Source: Psococerastis gibbosa (Eukaryota; Arthropoda; Insecta; Psocodea; Psocidae). From it: a stretch of DNA of 64,000 nt. This document shows positions 1 through 12,200 of the stretch, in pieces. Every line of letters begins with the position of its first letter. Position 1 is the stretch's first letter. The notes beneath the pieces were generated by a model. The model did not search any database, was not told the origin of the DNA, and saw only the letters and a list, made by a program, of their open reading frames with translations. Made by a program: the position numbers and the translations under genes. The stretch covers positions 24,614,001 to 24,678,000 of the forward strand of contig OZ020484.1 of NCBI GenBank assembly GCA_963971405.1, read 5' to 3'.

Positions 1-253
1 AGAAATTGTTTTGTTCATTATGTAAAAAATGGTTCAGATCAGTTTAGAACAGGACTGTGTATCGGAAGATCGACGTTCGAAGCTAGATATAAAAAGTCTA
101 CCCTACCTTACGTTCACAGTTAGGGGTAAAGCGGGGTTTCCCACCATGTTACTGACCGGGCGTTTATTTCATAATATAGGCCTATTAAATAAATTGAAAA
201 TGTTAAATTAAAAGTATTTGTGCACTACTTTACCTCCCATCGCTTAAAACGAA
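1..253. repeat. Direct repeat copy 1 of an AP3M exon 5/intron 5 segment
   Basis: These bases read the same as 3703-3955 with no difference I can find. In the second copy the segment is the last 20 bases of AP3M exon 5 plus the first 233 bases of the following intron (gene order, minus strand). Here it lies downstream of the AP3M stop codon, so it is a broken, non-functional duplicate. The left end is cut by the window edge, so its true length is unknown. The 60-residue open frame it contains (29-211, plus) is antisense intron sequence. It may be a recent segmental duplication or an assembly overlap error. Confidence 0.9.
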
Positions 254-751
254 TAAGCATAATCCAGAAAATAGTTCAAGAGATAAGATTTTGTGGTATA
301 CCTAGGTAATGCATACTTGCCGAGTAGAATTAATAATCCAAGTCGAAATTTAAAGGTTTATCGAGCGTCGAATTGAGGCCCAAAACTAATAGCATAATAA
401 TGAAAAAATGTCGCAACCTGTTACATGGAAAGGACCTAAAAATATGTGTAAAGCTTATGGTTAGATTATAAATTGCTAGGTTTACCTTACCTTACCTTTG
501 CCATAGAGGGAACAAGCATGAGTCTTGCAATGCGAGGACATACATACATACTTCAAAATGATTATCATCTAATTAATAAATTGGTCCACGAAAAATAATG
601 AAATGCGATAGTAACAAGACGCGTCAAAAAATCATGTTCTGCTCAGTCATCAATTTTTTGAATTGAGTATTGGTATTTAGATGAAGTAGACAATGCAATA
701 ATAAGAATTGATACGAATGAAAAAAAAAATGTAATTTTAACGGTATGGACA
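254..751. other. 3' flank of AP3M, no gene seen
   Basis: AT-rich sequence between the end of the duplicated segment and the AP3M stop codon. It should hold the AP3M 3' UTR, but I found no convincing minus-strand AATAAA close to the stop. No coding signal was seen. Confidence 0.5.
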
Positions 752-3700
752 TTACATTCGAATTTGGAAGCGTCCGGCTTTTGTAATATACTTTACTCCT
801 TTAAAGGGTTTATATTTTTCTTGGAACATATCAAGCCTGTTCACCTTCAACCCCGAAACTGCGAGTTGGCTCATGCTGAACTGCACATTGATTGTCGGGT
901 AAGCGTCGATAGCTGGTGCTCCGGTTTGCAGAGATATCTGAAAAATCAAATTAATCTATTTTTTCTCCACAAATGTTTATTAATAGGATGGATTTACGCA
1001 ATTTGAAGCACTACTAACAGGGTGTGTGCTTGCGACCACACGATAGAAGTGAAACTTTTGTATTACAGTAAAACCTTTTAATTTTCATCAATCATTGTTG
1101 CATTACATAGCTTCGGTTTATCATTCATTTATTTAAATAAAATTATATACGGTACATGTTATATGTGTCACAGTTATTTTTTTGTTTTCACATTCATTTC
1201 CCGGCTGACATTATATACAATCAACAGTTGAGTCGTCTAGTATCAAAGTCGCCAATGTAATTTTTGACCGATTTTTCAGAAACCACAAAACCTGTAAATA
1301 CAGTACAAATAATATACTGTATTAAACTAAACTAATAGTTCAGTAACTGTATTGCCAGTTTAGATTAATACAGTATATGATTTTTACTGTATTTACAGGT
1401 TTCGCGGTTTCTGAAAAATTGGTCAAAACTTACATTGGCGACTTTGATACTAGACGACTCAGTTGTACTCTCCACGCCACGGACGCTACAGAAAGAAAGG
1501 TAGGGAGACGTGTTCACCCGACAATCAAGTTAGTGTAACTGCCTTGTCCTCCGATACTGCTTCAGTTTTAGTATACTAGGAATTTAGGAGGTTCATAAGT
1601 GTGACCATGTCCCTGTATTTATCATGTCATCAATACGCAATTCATCACCTCCTAATATTATGATACTCTGCCCCAAATTGCCGAAAAAGATAAATCAATC
1701 CCAATTTCAATTGTAAAAAAAGGATAAATACGATTTGAAGAGAGACCAGTTTTATAAGAATTAAATAACGCATTTAAGTATATCCAATAGGAATGAGAAA
1801 TTCTGAGTTATCTCAGCAGTAACTTAAGTTTAACGAGAAGGAGGTACAATACTATTTAGAATGATAATTTTATTCATATCTAATTTGGTCTCAATGGTCC
1901 CCCTTTGCTCACCATAAAAATAACTTAACAGAAAAGTATCATTTAAAAATTAGTGTAAGCATAAATTTTACACAGACTAAATTTACACAAAAAATGTACA
2001 AAAACTTACACTTCCTCGAATGCACGGCAACTTAGCTACGTCAATCCGACCAATTTCCCAAACTAAAATTTTCGTAACTGGATCAAATGCATGTTTGCCT
2101 TGCGTGGATGTCAGGCTTACGTTGAGGACCTAAAAAATTATAATGAAGCTTGCTTTCGAAATACTAATAAGTAACCTAAACTATGGGCCGTTCTTAGAAA
2201 ATATGTCTCGGTAAGGAATACTGGACGGCACCGCCATGTACTGGTACATGGCATTCCTTACCCTGAGGCGGTGTTTCCACATAAGTCAATCGTCAATGAG
2301 AAATGTGAAATTGAAGGTTTAGCAGACATTAAAGACATACTAAAAATTCTGCTACCACGTCAAAACCATATTTCTCATTGACGATTGATGTGGAAACACC
2401 GCCTTATGAAACTGCCGATTGGGTAGTCTGAATAAGAGTCTTGATTCCCTTTTTTTCGGATATAATAATAATAATAAATCGTCCCTAATGAAAAAATAAT
2501 AACAACAATGTTCGCAGCGAATATTTTCTTGCAATTAACTGCTTAAAGTAGTATGATATAGTGGGCTAGCTTGTTAAATATTCGGATTGGCAAATGGTAC
2601 GTAGTCCAAATAAATTTACTTCCTTTGTAGTAATCCCATTAGTGTAAAGAGAAATAGGTTATTAAGTGATTTTCAGTGTTCACACTTGACATATTTCATG
2701 ATCAATACGTGGTCCAAGTAAATATAATTGAATGGTGCCTTTATTGTTGATTTACAGTTACAGTTGTTTGAGTTACAGTACATTGCTCGTATTTGTATCT
2801 ACCTGCATGATTCATGTGTGTTTCTCAGTAGGCAGGCTACCTTTTGTGTTGGTTATTCACGACGGTACAGATAATCTGCAGCCTATAAGTCACCTGTTTG
2901 GGCATCGGAATCTCAAGTATGACGTTCTCTACAGGTCGTCCGATAGTTTGCTTGGGACCAACAGTGAGTTCCATTTTTCCTCCACCGGTTTCACGGAAAA
3001 TGAGTGAATGTCGAACATATATTGGAATAGCCACAATGCTTTGAGTTCCAATGTGATACGACATGAGACGGAAGTTCCCATCGGGTGGAATGAATGACAG
3101 GACGCGTTCAGACTGCAAGTAAATGACTATAACAAGTTATTTAATAGCTTCTAGGATTTATCCTATTCATCTTTAGAAACTTGGCCAACTGAGTAATAGA
3201 CTTTACCATAGATGGCAATATTCATTAGTTTTTATGTTGACTCTTCCTTTCTTTAATGTGCAGCTAAGGCTATGAAGCTGTCTACAATATAAAAATTCAA
3301 CTAGGGTGAATTTATTTTATTTTATTAATTAATTAACTTTACAGTAAGACCCTGTTTACTTTTCACAACAAATTAAAATAAAACTTAAGAAACACTTCAT
3401 AGAATAGTTTGCCTTGCTATTTCGTGTACTCACGACTTAAAAAAAACACTAAAGGAAAGTTAGCCCGAGTACACTTGTTATAAGTTACATTGGACACATT
3501 TTGCGAAATGTCAGGATAAAAATGTTTTTGACCAATCAGTGAACTTCACAAATTAACCTCTTTCCTATAAAGATTCCGGCTATACATGTAGCCAATCAAA
3601 ATCAGATACTTTAATTGGTAACACTTTCTTACACGGAAGAAAGAGGTCCATCTATAATGATAACGGTCAGAATTTATTTCGTGTTTGGAGCGGATCAGAA

Positions 3701-6700
3701 GCAGAAATTGTTTTGTTCATTATGTAAAAAATGGTTCAGATCAGTTTAGAACAGGACTGTGTATCGGAAGATCGACGTTCGAAGCTAGATATAAAAAGTC
3801 TACCCTACCTTACGTTCACAGTTAGGGGTAAAGCGGGGTTTCCCACCATGTTACTGACCGGGCGTTTATTTCATAATATAGGCCTATTAAATAAATTGAA
3901 AATGTTAAATTAAAAGTATTTGTGCACTACTTTACCTCCCATCGCTTAAAACGAACACAAGGGTGAAAGCTGACATCATCAAAAAGTCTTGGATTGAGGA
4001 ATGATAGTGTGAGATCTGGCATTCCGGTAAGTTTTATGCTGCAATCGATCTGTAAATCAAATCATTCAAATGTGACTAATACTGATAAAAGGTTAAGGAG
4101 GCTACTGTAAGTGCAAACAGGAAATTACCAGCTATCGTCATCCGATCATGAAAGTGGTGTCGCCGACTCGAAATCTGCCAGTTAGCCTGCTCGAACTACT
4201 TGGTTTTAAACCTAAAGTTCTTCTAATCGAAAATTATCAAGAAACAGTCTGGTTTTCAGGGCCTGCTTTAAGAAAATGCATCGAATCTAACACGGATTAA
4301 CAACGCAAGTGGCATATTTTAACTTACGTAGCCTTGGATTTCAGAAAAAACTGCCACACCAGTCTTATCTATAATCGCATCTACTTCTTCTACTATATCA
4401 AAATATGCTTCGTTGTTTGTGTACTTGACTCCAGTTCTGCGCCATGGAACGTTCGACAGTTGCCCACTAGGTAGGGTGTCGCTCACACTGAAAACAAAAT
4501 GCACTACCGTCCTCAAGATTGCATGAACTAGGCCTACTATAGCTCAGGTTAGCTGAAAAACAGCGAAATTGCGATTTTGGAACAGAATGTTATATCAAAG
4601 ATGAATCATTTCAACAGTACGTGTATATTTTAAACGTATTTATATTTTTGTGCCATGACGTTTGTCTAATTTATTAAACTAAAAACCGTCATTCGGGGAC
4701 AGAAATATCGGGCGTTGTTAGTCATAAGACCAATATGTCTTACAAAGAAATTAATTAGAAAAGAGAGGCGTTGAGCCAGTCGTAGCAGACTGGATCATGA
4801 TATCGCTAGAAAGCCGAATTATCTCAATGGTACTCGGCACAGACTCGATCACAGCCACGCCAGGTGAGGGCTGCCCACAAGGCGGATGCCTCTCCCCCCT
4901 CCTCTGGTCTCTGGTAGTCGACGGGCTGCTAACTGCACTAGGGCAAGATGGGTACGACGTCTGCGGCTATGCGGATGATTTGGTGATCTTGGTGCGAGGC
5001 CAGCATGACGCTCTTGTCTCTGAGCGAATGCAAAGGGCCTTAACCATAGCCCATAATTGGTGCCTTTCTGAAGGACTGAACATAAATCCTAAAAAAAACC
5101 ACCCTGGTCCCGTTCACGAGGAAGTTGAAGCTTAATATTAAAGCTCCCACCCTCAGCGGGGTGCGTTTAGCCCTCACAGATAGCACCAAATATCTTGGTG
5201 TTATCCTTGACCGGAAGCTCACATGGAGCCTGCATCTGGACCAGGCTGTAAGCAGGGCGCGAAACGCCTTATTTCTTACGAGCAGAATGGTGGGTAGAAC
5301 GTGGGGGCTTAAGCCGAAAGTAACGGACTGGCTATACAAGTCCATTGTGCGACCTATAATTAGCTATGCGGCGCTAATTTGGTGGCCTAGACTGCATAAG
5401 AGCAAAAAGGGAGCAAAATCTCTCACAAAACTACAGAGGCTGGCTTGCCTCGCGATCACGGGAGCATCCCGCTCGTGCCCCACGGCTGCCATGGAGGTCC
5501 TATTGAACCTACCACCACTCCCGATTTTCATCGAGAGTGAGGCGGCTAAGTGGGCCTATCGCATTAAGAAAAGCCATGGACTAAAGCCTGGCGACCTTAC
5601 TGGACACTTACGCATTCTTAATGAGTGCAAGGTTCCGGAGGTTATGTTCTCAGACTCCATGGAGACAACTTTTCAATTCTCAAAGAATTTCTCGGTTATA
5701 TTGGAAAGCCGGAAAAAATGGACTGACGGAGAGGTAGTCTTTCCATACGGCTCATTAAGATTTTAAGATGGGTCAAAAATAGAAAACGGAGGTACAGGGG
5801 CGGGGGTTTATGGGCCACGACTCAACTTAGTCATCCCCATGGGATCCCAACCCACAGTCTTCCAAGCCGAAATACATGCCATACGCGCATGTGCGGCGCA
5901 CTGCATTAAACGTGCTTACCGCCACAGCAAGATATTCATTATCTCCGACAGCATGGCTTCCCTACTTGCGCTGGACTCGAATAGCTACGAGTCCAAGCAG
6001 GTGTGGGAATGTATGCTTGCACTCAACGCATTGGGGGTGACGAATAAAGTCACCCTCATGTGGGTTCCAGGACACGCCGGGATCGAAGGCAATGAAAATG
6101 CCGACGCCTTGGCGAGAGAAGGGAGCGCGCTACCCTTCATTGGGCCTGAACCCTTCTGCGCCTTCCCGAGAAACCGCCAAACCCTAGAGATTGGCCTATG
6201 GGAAGAAAAGAGAAAGGAAGCATACTGGAAGTCTGTCACAGGCCACAGACAATCCAAAATATTCCTCACTCACTCTAAGGCTATACCGCCAAAGCACTGA
6301 ACCTCAGCAAGCCTGAACTTAAGGTACTTACAGGTGCACTCACAGGACACTGCCACGTGAACTACCATTTAAAGAACATGGGTAAAGTCTTGAATGACAC
6401 CTGCCGATTCTGCAAAGAAAAGGCTGAGACTGCTGAGCATATCATCTGCTCGTGTCCGGCAGTAAAGAACAGACGACTGCTAGCAACGTCCTCTTGGTTT
6501 CTATCACCAAGGGAGGCTTGCCAGTTGGCCCCTGGGCAGTTGTGCAGGTTTTTACGGGACCTGCTGACTGACCAGGACTAAAAGTACGGGGATTCACAAT
6601 AGATCTTTAAGGTCAAAGTGAGCCAAGCTCAAGTAGCAGCATCGCCCCATTACTAATCTAATCTAAACTAAAAACCGTCATTCGGGGACAGAAATATCGG

Positions 6701-8784
6701 GCGTTGTTAGTCATAAGACCAATATGTCTTACAAAGAAATTAATCCTCGTCAATCATTATATATAACCAGCAACAATAGATTGAGAAGTAAGAGATAAAT
6801 CAGAAATAGATAAAATTGTAAACCATTGCCATGTTTCAGCTATTTTTAAACTTACTTGCTTTTTCCTGTAACAGTATTGGCAATGGTGCGAAGAATATTT
6901 GGTGGTTTTATTAATTCTTTCAGTATATTCGACTCCGTGGCAAGTGGGAAGCCATTGTCCAACATCTCATCTAAAAGCTCATAAACAACGACATAGTTTT
7001 CCTTAATGGCGGTCTCCGTGCAATCACTGAAATAATCTTCAAATGTGTCCACGACACGGTGCAGAAATTCAATTACGAAAAGAGGCGGCACTGGAAATGC
7101 AAAATAAAATAATTTAAAACTATACTACTTATGCTGATTAGCACTAAACGTAATATGTAAATTTTACGTAGCGATGTCAATTATCGTATCTTATCGGCTT
7201 CAATGGGAAAGTTCTAGCGGGGCTGTACTTGTGCGAGTCTCTACTATCGCAGGTGTATCGTAACTAAACATGTGTACTAACCTATAGAGGCGACTGTAGA
7301 GGTCAATCAGATAAATTCATTAAATTATATGTATGCGATTAACCTTTTATATAAAATTGTCATCAAATACATTTAAGGTATTTAATGCATTTCCGAATGT
7401 ACTGCGTTTTTACGTTCGGCAATACTTTTCAGCGGCTAGAGTTCTGATTTATTCGTTAAAATCTAATTAAATACATATATTTACTATAGTATATTTTTGC
7501 TTTCCAATTTTTTGTTCATTTGACAGTTTTTATCACTATATGTTATTATTCTTTCAATTAATGCAAGAACCGGAATTAGAGGATATGGAAAAAACTGGGC
7601 TTGGCGGGGTTCGAACCCACGATCTACGCCTAACCGGGGCGTCTTCTTAACCGCTGGACCACAAGCCCCGACAAGTCCAGTAATCGCCAAATCCTCTGCT
7701 TATGCTCAAATTGACATGATTCGTATTGCTAGACAAGTTAGCACAACTACAAAACTATCTAACCGAACAGGTCTGTGAGCTTACTTAATCGCATAAAGGC
7801 AATGCTTTATTCAATACACTGTAGTATTTTATGGTATATATAACACTGACATTAAATTGGGTTGAAGAGGTAACCTAGTTATAACCGAAATTGGAGGATA
7901 TGGAAAAAACTGGTCTTGGCTGGATTAGAACCCACGATCTATGTCCAACCGGGGCGTCGTCTTCGGTTATAACGAGGAGGTTACCTCTTCAATCAAAGTT
8001 AATTTAATGTTAATTTAATGTGTTATATATACCATATAATACTACAGTGTATTAATGCAAGAACCAATATTTTAGAGAGTGAAACATTCTTCATCAGCAA
8101 GTAGGTAAGAAGAAAGTAAATTGTTAAATTCGCGGGGTCACGGGGTAATAATTAATAAGTTAGGGACGGTTTTCATACCTACGCACCTTCTGTCATGCAT
8201 ACCGCTACAAAATAAATGCCACTTCGATAAATACTAATTAAATAGTGATGGGGAGTTGCTATAACAGGCGGCATATCTTCAGGATGTGACACTTTTCTCT
8301 GCTCATCAAAGAAGTAGTCACAAACCGACCGGGATATAACACTTTTCCAGTGTTTTTCCATAAATACGTCTCTGAAAATAAATCATATCGTGAGTTAGTA
8401 ATAGCGCTGGTGACAGTAAGTACATCCTAGATAACGCTAGAAGAGTTACCCCTTTATGCCTTAACCGTGCAACATCAGAATAAATCGCCAACAATGCAAG
8501 TGGGTACTTTGTTATATTTTTTAAAAGACAGCCACGCACGACCGATGTCGAAATTTAAACGGGGAATGTAATGTGTAACACTTGCCAGTTGTCACTGGGG
8601 AAAAAATGAATGCACGCTAGGCTCAAATTATATAATTAAACAATAATCGTAGGTATGGTTTATAGTTGGTAGATATATTAATATATAGTCATGTCTATTA
8701 TTGTAGTATTACTGTATTACTGCGATGCAATATTTTAGTGTACACTAACCCAGAGGAGTTGATGATAAACAAACTGTGAATCAT
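752..8784 (-). CDS. AP3M1: AP-3 adaptor complex subunit mu (AP3M)
   Basis: Medium subunit of the AP-3 clathrin-adaptor complex, which sorts cargo from endosomes to lysosomes and lysosome-related organelles and reads tyrosine-based signals. Exons in gene order: 8784-8750, 8371-8187, 7090-6856, 4487-4328, 4049-3936, 3112-2894, 2129-2010, 937-752. They total 1254 nt, giving 417 residues against about 418 for the human protein. Every junction is GT-AG and every phase closes. The N-terminal longin-like half (MIHSLFIIN start, EKHWKSV, ATPHHYLISIYR, LLDEMLDNGFPLATE) comes from exons 1-3. The mu-homology domain starts near residue 168 (WRRTGVKYTNNEAYFD) and runs to the end, with RVLSFIPPDGNFRL, VGPKQTIG and GLKVNRLDM. 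The start is the ATG giving MIHS, the usual family N-terminus; its 35-nt first exon is easily missed. Intron 3 carries a LINE insertion and intron 1 is short. Orthology is clear. Confidence 0.95.
1230..1461. repeat. Fold-back element in AP3M intron 7
   Basis: Inverted repeat with arms of about 75 bp (roughly 1230-1305 and 1385-1461). The outer arm reads GAGTCGTCTAGTATCAAAGT and its reverse complement closes the element. AGTT flanks both ends and could be a short target-site duplication. No coding capacity. Probably a small non-autonomous DNA transposon. Confidence 0.75.
2267..2403. mobile_element. Fold-back element B of the GGCG/TTCCAC family
   Basis: Hairpin in AP3M intron 6. Ends are GGCGGTGTTTCCAC and GTGGAAACACCGCC. 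The arms continue through a stem (about 2285-2305 with 2368-2389) to a sub-terminal TAGCAGACATT block whose partner is CTGCTACCACGTCA. It shares these blocks with the hairpins at 19.9, 25.5, 30.2, 52.8, 53.2, 53.4 and 59.6 kb. Left flank TGA and right flank TTA do not form a clean duplication. Confidence 0.75.
3703..3955. repeat. Direct repeat copy 2, in AP3M intron 5/exon 5
   Basis: Resident copy of the segment also found at 1-253. It includes the exon 5 splice donor and 20 bases of coding sequence (3936-3955). The match ends abruptly inside the exon at 3955: after this point the sequence continues as AP3M coding, while after 253 it is unrelated. Confidence 0.9.
4675..4755. repeat. Left 81-bp target-site duplication of a LINE
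   Basis: Starts TAAACTAAAAACCGTC and ends GAAATTAAT. The same 81 bases recur at 6664-6744 with no mismatch that I can see. The two copies exactly bracket the retrotransposon remnant at 4756-6663. Confidence 0.9.
4756..6663 (+). mobile_element. 5'-truncated non-LTR retrotransposon with RT, RNase H and zinc-knuckle end
   Basis: A LINE copy on the strand opposite to AP3M, in AP3M intron 3. It begins inside the reverse transcriptase; the open frame can be read from about 4761. Visible in order: RT core with GCPQGGCLSPLLWSL and the catalytic GYADD (near 4965), thumb region (KYLGVILDRKLTW, near 5190), RNase H (ISDS near 5940, WVPGHAGIEGNENADALA near 6060-6110), and a C-terminal Cys-Cys-His-Cys region (CRFCKEKAETAEHIICSC, near 6400-6455). 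The frame is broken by a shift in the A-run near 5092-5099, an in-frame stop at 5764-5766 just before the RNase H DGSK motif, and another shift before 6357. The copy cannot make a full protein. An RNase H domain places it with the I/Jockey-type superfamilies rather than L1 or RTE. The 3' end is a short TAATC-type tail. Confidence 0.9.
6664..6744. repeat. Right 81-bp target-site duplication of a LINE
   Basis: Exact repeat of 4675-4755, immediately 3' of the LINE tail. Confidence 0.9.
7190..7350 (+). repeat. SINE family IV copy in AP3M intron 2
   Basis: About 160 bp related to 14163-14338. Shared blocks include CTTGTGCGAGTCT, TGTACTAACCTA with GAGGCGACTG, and GTATGCGATTAA before an AT-rich end. 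It is older or truncated: the tRNA-like head is degraded and there is no long A-tail. Confidence 0.6.
7573..8050. mobile_element. SINE family II, inverted (fold-back) tRNA-like composite with 15-bp target-site duplication
   Basis: On the minus strand the 7595-7675 part reads as a tRNA-like head with an A box (TGGTCCAGCGG) and a B box (GGGTTCGAACCC). A second, damaged head sits near 7900-7960. The outer parts are mutually inverted: a block near 7825-7890 pairs with one near 7970-8045 (GGTATATATAACAC and its complement, plus the GAAGAGGTAACCT block). ATTAATGCAAGAACC occurs just left of the element (7558-7572) and again just right (8051-8065), a credible target-site duplication. Lies in AP3M intron 2. 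Related composites are at 21328 and 55543. Confidence 0.75.
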
Positions 8785-9225
8785 GGCTGACTGGACAAAT
8801 TATCTTCTTCAGCCTGGGCGACTGGGTACAAACTTCAGTGCACTCCAACCTTTACCATAATCGAGTTACCGAAATTTAATTTGATGACAATATCTGAATA
8901 ATTATTTATTATAATATTAAATAAATTGGGTAATTATGTTTACAATGTTTACATATCGTCAAAAGCAGACAAATTTTGTTTTTGTACTGTTGGTTAAATT
9001 TCATTTGTCGGCTTCTTGTTCATGGTTCACGTTTTGCTTTGTTTAAGTTGGCAATTAAATGTAACGGCTGCGTTTTTATTTGTGGTTTATTTATTTACTA
9101 ATTACTTTACCTTCACTTTTTTTTTTTAAATTATTATAATTTTTATGTGTAGTTTTGTAGTTTATTTAATGCAATTTTAGTTCATTACTATTGAAATAAA
9201 TGGGGTGAAGTGTGATCGGCTTAAA
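8785..9225. promoter_or_regulatory. Shared divergent 5' region of AP3M and TTK
   Basis: The 441 bp between the AP3M start codon (minus) and the TTK start codon (plus). It must hold both 5' UTRs and promoters unless one gene has a distant non-coding first exon. AT-rich; I saw no clear core promoter motif. Inference from gene arrangement only. Confidence 0.45.
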
Positions 9226-12200
9226 ATGATTGCTGAAGATTCCGCCACTGATGTGAACAATGAATCTACAGATGTTTTTGTGGATAGTCTTTCTGACATG
9301 TTTGATGATAGAGTTACATTTCCAAGGCGAAGAAAGTGCCATGCCAAATTACCCAAAATAACCACGAATTGGGGAGAACTTCTAGCGACGGCTACCGAGA
9401 AAGATAAAAGACTTGAAGCTACACATCCATCCACATATGTAATAGCCGAAGATGATGAGTCCAATTCCGAAAATGTGGACCCATTATCCCCCTTAAATTT
9501 ATCTGCCCCTCGCCACGGCTTGCTCAGAAATGAGAATGCATTAGATTTATCTACAATGAGTAAAGTAGCTGATAGTCAAGTAGGATATAAGAGCTATACA
9601 ATGCCAACTTATGCTCCACAATATAAAATACAAAATAACATTTTAAAGAAGACACCATTAAAAGGTAGCAGACAAAATACTCCTTACTATCCAGAGAAAA
9701 TATCGTCTAGATGCGCTGAAGTGGAAACTAAACAGGATACTCCAGTTTTTACTGATAAAAGGGGATCCAAATTAGTTGAAGCAGTGGCCAGGAAATCTCT
9801 GTTTAACTCAAGGGACAATTTCTATGAGAGTGAGGTTGTTTCTCAAAAGGAACTGATTTTATCTTTACAAGACGACATTCCCAAGCGGGACACTGCTTAT
9901 GAACTTAACGGCCGGACAAGGTGGAAAGATCAGGTTAATAATAAACCAGCCTTTACTCCTTCATTAATTCCAACGGGTTCCTATAAACCCTATGCATTTG
10001 ATAATTTTGTGCCCCAAATCAGTAATCATCCAGAACAAGTTTTGGTACATCAGCAGCCTCATGATAACATGTAAGTTCATTTTTAAAAATGTTCTTTGAT
10101 TTTTTTTTAAATTACTCTATCAATTAAGTTATATTTCATAATGTTTTTATTTTATGTAGTTTTGTAGGAGGATCCCCAATTTAACCAAGGAATAGTTGTT
10201 GTTGATAGTAGCATGTAATGCTAATGATTGCCAATAATCCATCGATCACAGTAGAGTTATTTAGTGGTACCACAAAGAGCCGTGCAATTAACTCTTCCGC
10301 ATAAATTTAAACAAAGCACATTTGTTTGTCTATGACAAGTTCTAAAAATGTTCAAAAGCAAACGCTGACTATTAAAAAACATCACTCTAGTTGTTTTCAA
10401 TATTTTGGATCCCTTGCTAAATAATTATTTACCAAAAATTCATATATTGAAACAATATTGTACATAAAATCAGAGAGATATTGTGCAATAAAACTATTAA
10501 CCATGAAGTACACCACCTCCAACTTTGAAATACTTGTTTGCTGTTTCCCTTCAATGGATTACTGAGAAAACATGAGCCATGTGTATCCTGCATATTGTCA
10601 CAGACGAAAGTGTTTGAGGGTCTCGGCTTGTTCGGCGTCAATGTTCACAAGTCTAGAACAGTTGATATGGGAGTACATGGAAAGCAGTTTGCGTCTTTCC
10701 TCTTTTTATATGGAAATTAGTCAAAAAGCTTGCAACTCTCGATGTCTGAATTCCTGGGACTCGAGGAAGCCATGGGTGCTGTTGAATTTGCATTTATTGG
10801 TATTCAATCTTTCGTTTGCAATATATATAAAATATATAAAACTAGCTAAACCATGTTTACTCTTCGAAGATATACTCGAGACGAACCTATTTATTTAATT
10901 ATAACCAACAAATGGCAGTAATAAGGATAGTCGTATTCCGTACAAAGTTGTTGATTGTATTTTTTTTAGATTCGTTATTCCTGATGGACCAGCGCCCCGA
11001 GCAAAGCCCCCTAATAAAGAAATCATTGTTAACGGGAAATCATATCAAGTTCTAGCCTTACTTGGAAAAGGTGGATCAAGTAAAGTTCAGCTGGTTCGTT
11101 TCTTTTATTGTTCCGTACTATTGCCGTAATCATAACCTATAATTTATTATTATTATTATTATACAATTTAAACACACGCATTAGTACTGAGGGTTCCTAA
11201 CATTTATTAACCCTTAGGTTATTTCGACGTTGTTTTCTGAGTTCTACTCGTACCTGTAAGTGTTGTGCTGAATTACTATAAATCATACGTGGTGAATAGA
11301 ATTTGTAACCAAGTTTTCTCCTTGCATGTAAACGTCAGTGTGAGATGGATGACCTAGCATTTCTGATCTATTTCAACTTATCGCCGGGATGCAAATTATA
11401 AATGATAAACTATGCATTTTTTAATTGAGATAAAAAATTATGTTTGGTGCTGGTTACAGGTGACTGGTGTAGACCACCATAATTTTTTTTTTTTTAAAAC
11501 AAAAACCTATTTTGCCCTTCAAGTGGAATCGGAATTACAATATGATCATGACATTTTTAGGTGTTAGCTAAAGATAACAGCCTTCTTGCAATCAAATGTG
11601 TCAACCTTGCCAATGTGGATGAAAAGTCGAAAATGGATTATTTGAATGAGATTGAACATTTAATGAAAATGCAGCATTGCCGGCATATCATACGTATAAT
11701 CGATCAGTAAGTTATTCTCTAATTAATTTAGTCGAGGGTTTTACTATTGATTTTAGTAGTTCTTGCAATGTGTCAAACACTTACAGAAAGGTGGATAGTC
11801 AATTGTGGTTACCTCAGGGGTGGTCATCGTATTACGATCACTCCAGTGAGCCCAGACACTGGGCCCAAAAACTTCACGGTCATGGAAAAGTAAAGTCAGT
11901 ATAATGATACTACTTACTTCATTCCAGCCCCCTCTCTAATATAGCCCACACCGCTCTCCCAGTCTTGCCAACGTCTACGGACCTCCTCTGAAAATCTTCT
12001 TGTAATTTACATGTTCGTTACAGAGAGAGTAGTCTATTTATCACTATTACGCAGGAGTTCAAGAGCCAACGACGGAAATATCATTATTTTTTTCTTCCAG
12101 CCAGTACATCCCTTCTAGAAATCTGCTCTACGCTGTTATGGAAAGAGGAGATACCGACCTCTCAAGGTTGTTAAAAGAGAGAACTACATCTGGTGAAGGG

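Noticed and set aside
29-211. 60-residue plus-strand open frame, repeated at 3731-3913
   Set aside because: It is antisense to AP3M intron 5 and its duplicate. Identity reflects DNA duplication, not protein conservation.
1-3955. The 253-bp direct repeats as LTRs of a 3.7 kb retrotransposon
   Set aside because: The interior is AP3M exons 6-8 and introns, there is no pol or primer-binding site, and one repeat ends inside a coding exon.
5985-6269. Minus-strand open frame of 94 residues
   Set aside because: Shadow of the LINE RNase H reading frame.
7595-7675. Genuine tRNA genes (also near 21360, 55550, 55810, 30725)
   Set aside because: They have A and B boxes but poor acceptor-stem pairing, occur as dispersed copies with long attached bodies and flanking duplications, and are better read as SINE heads.
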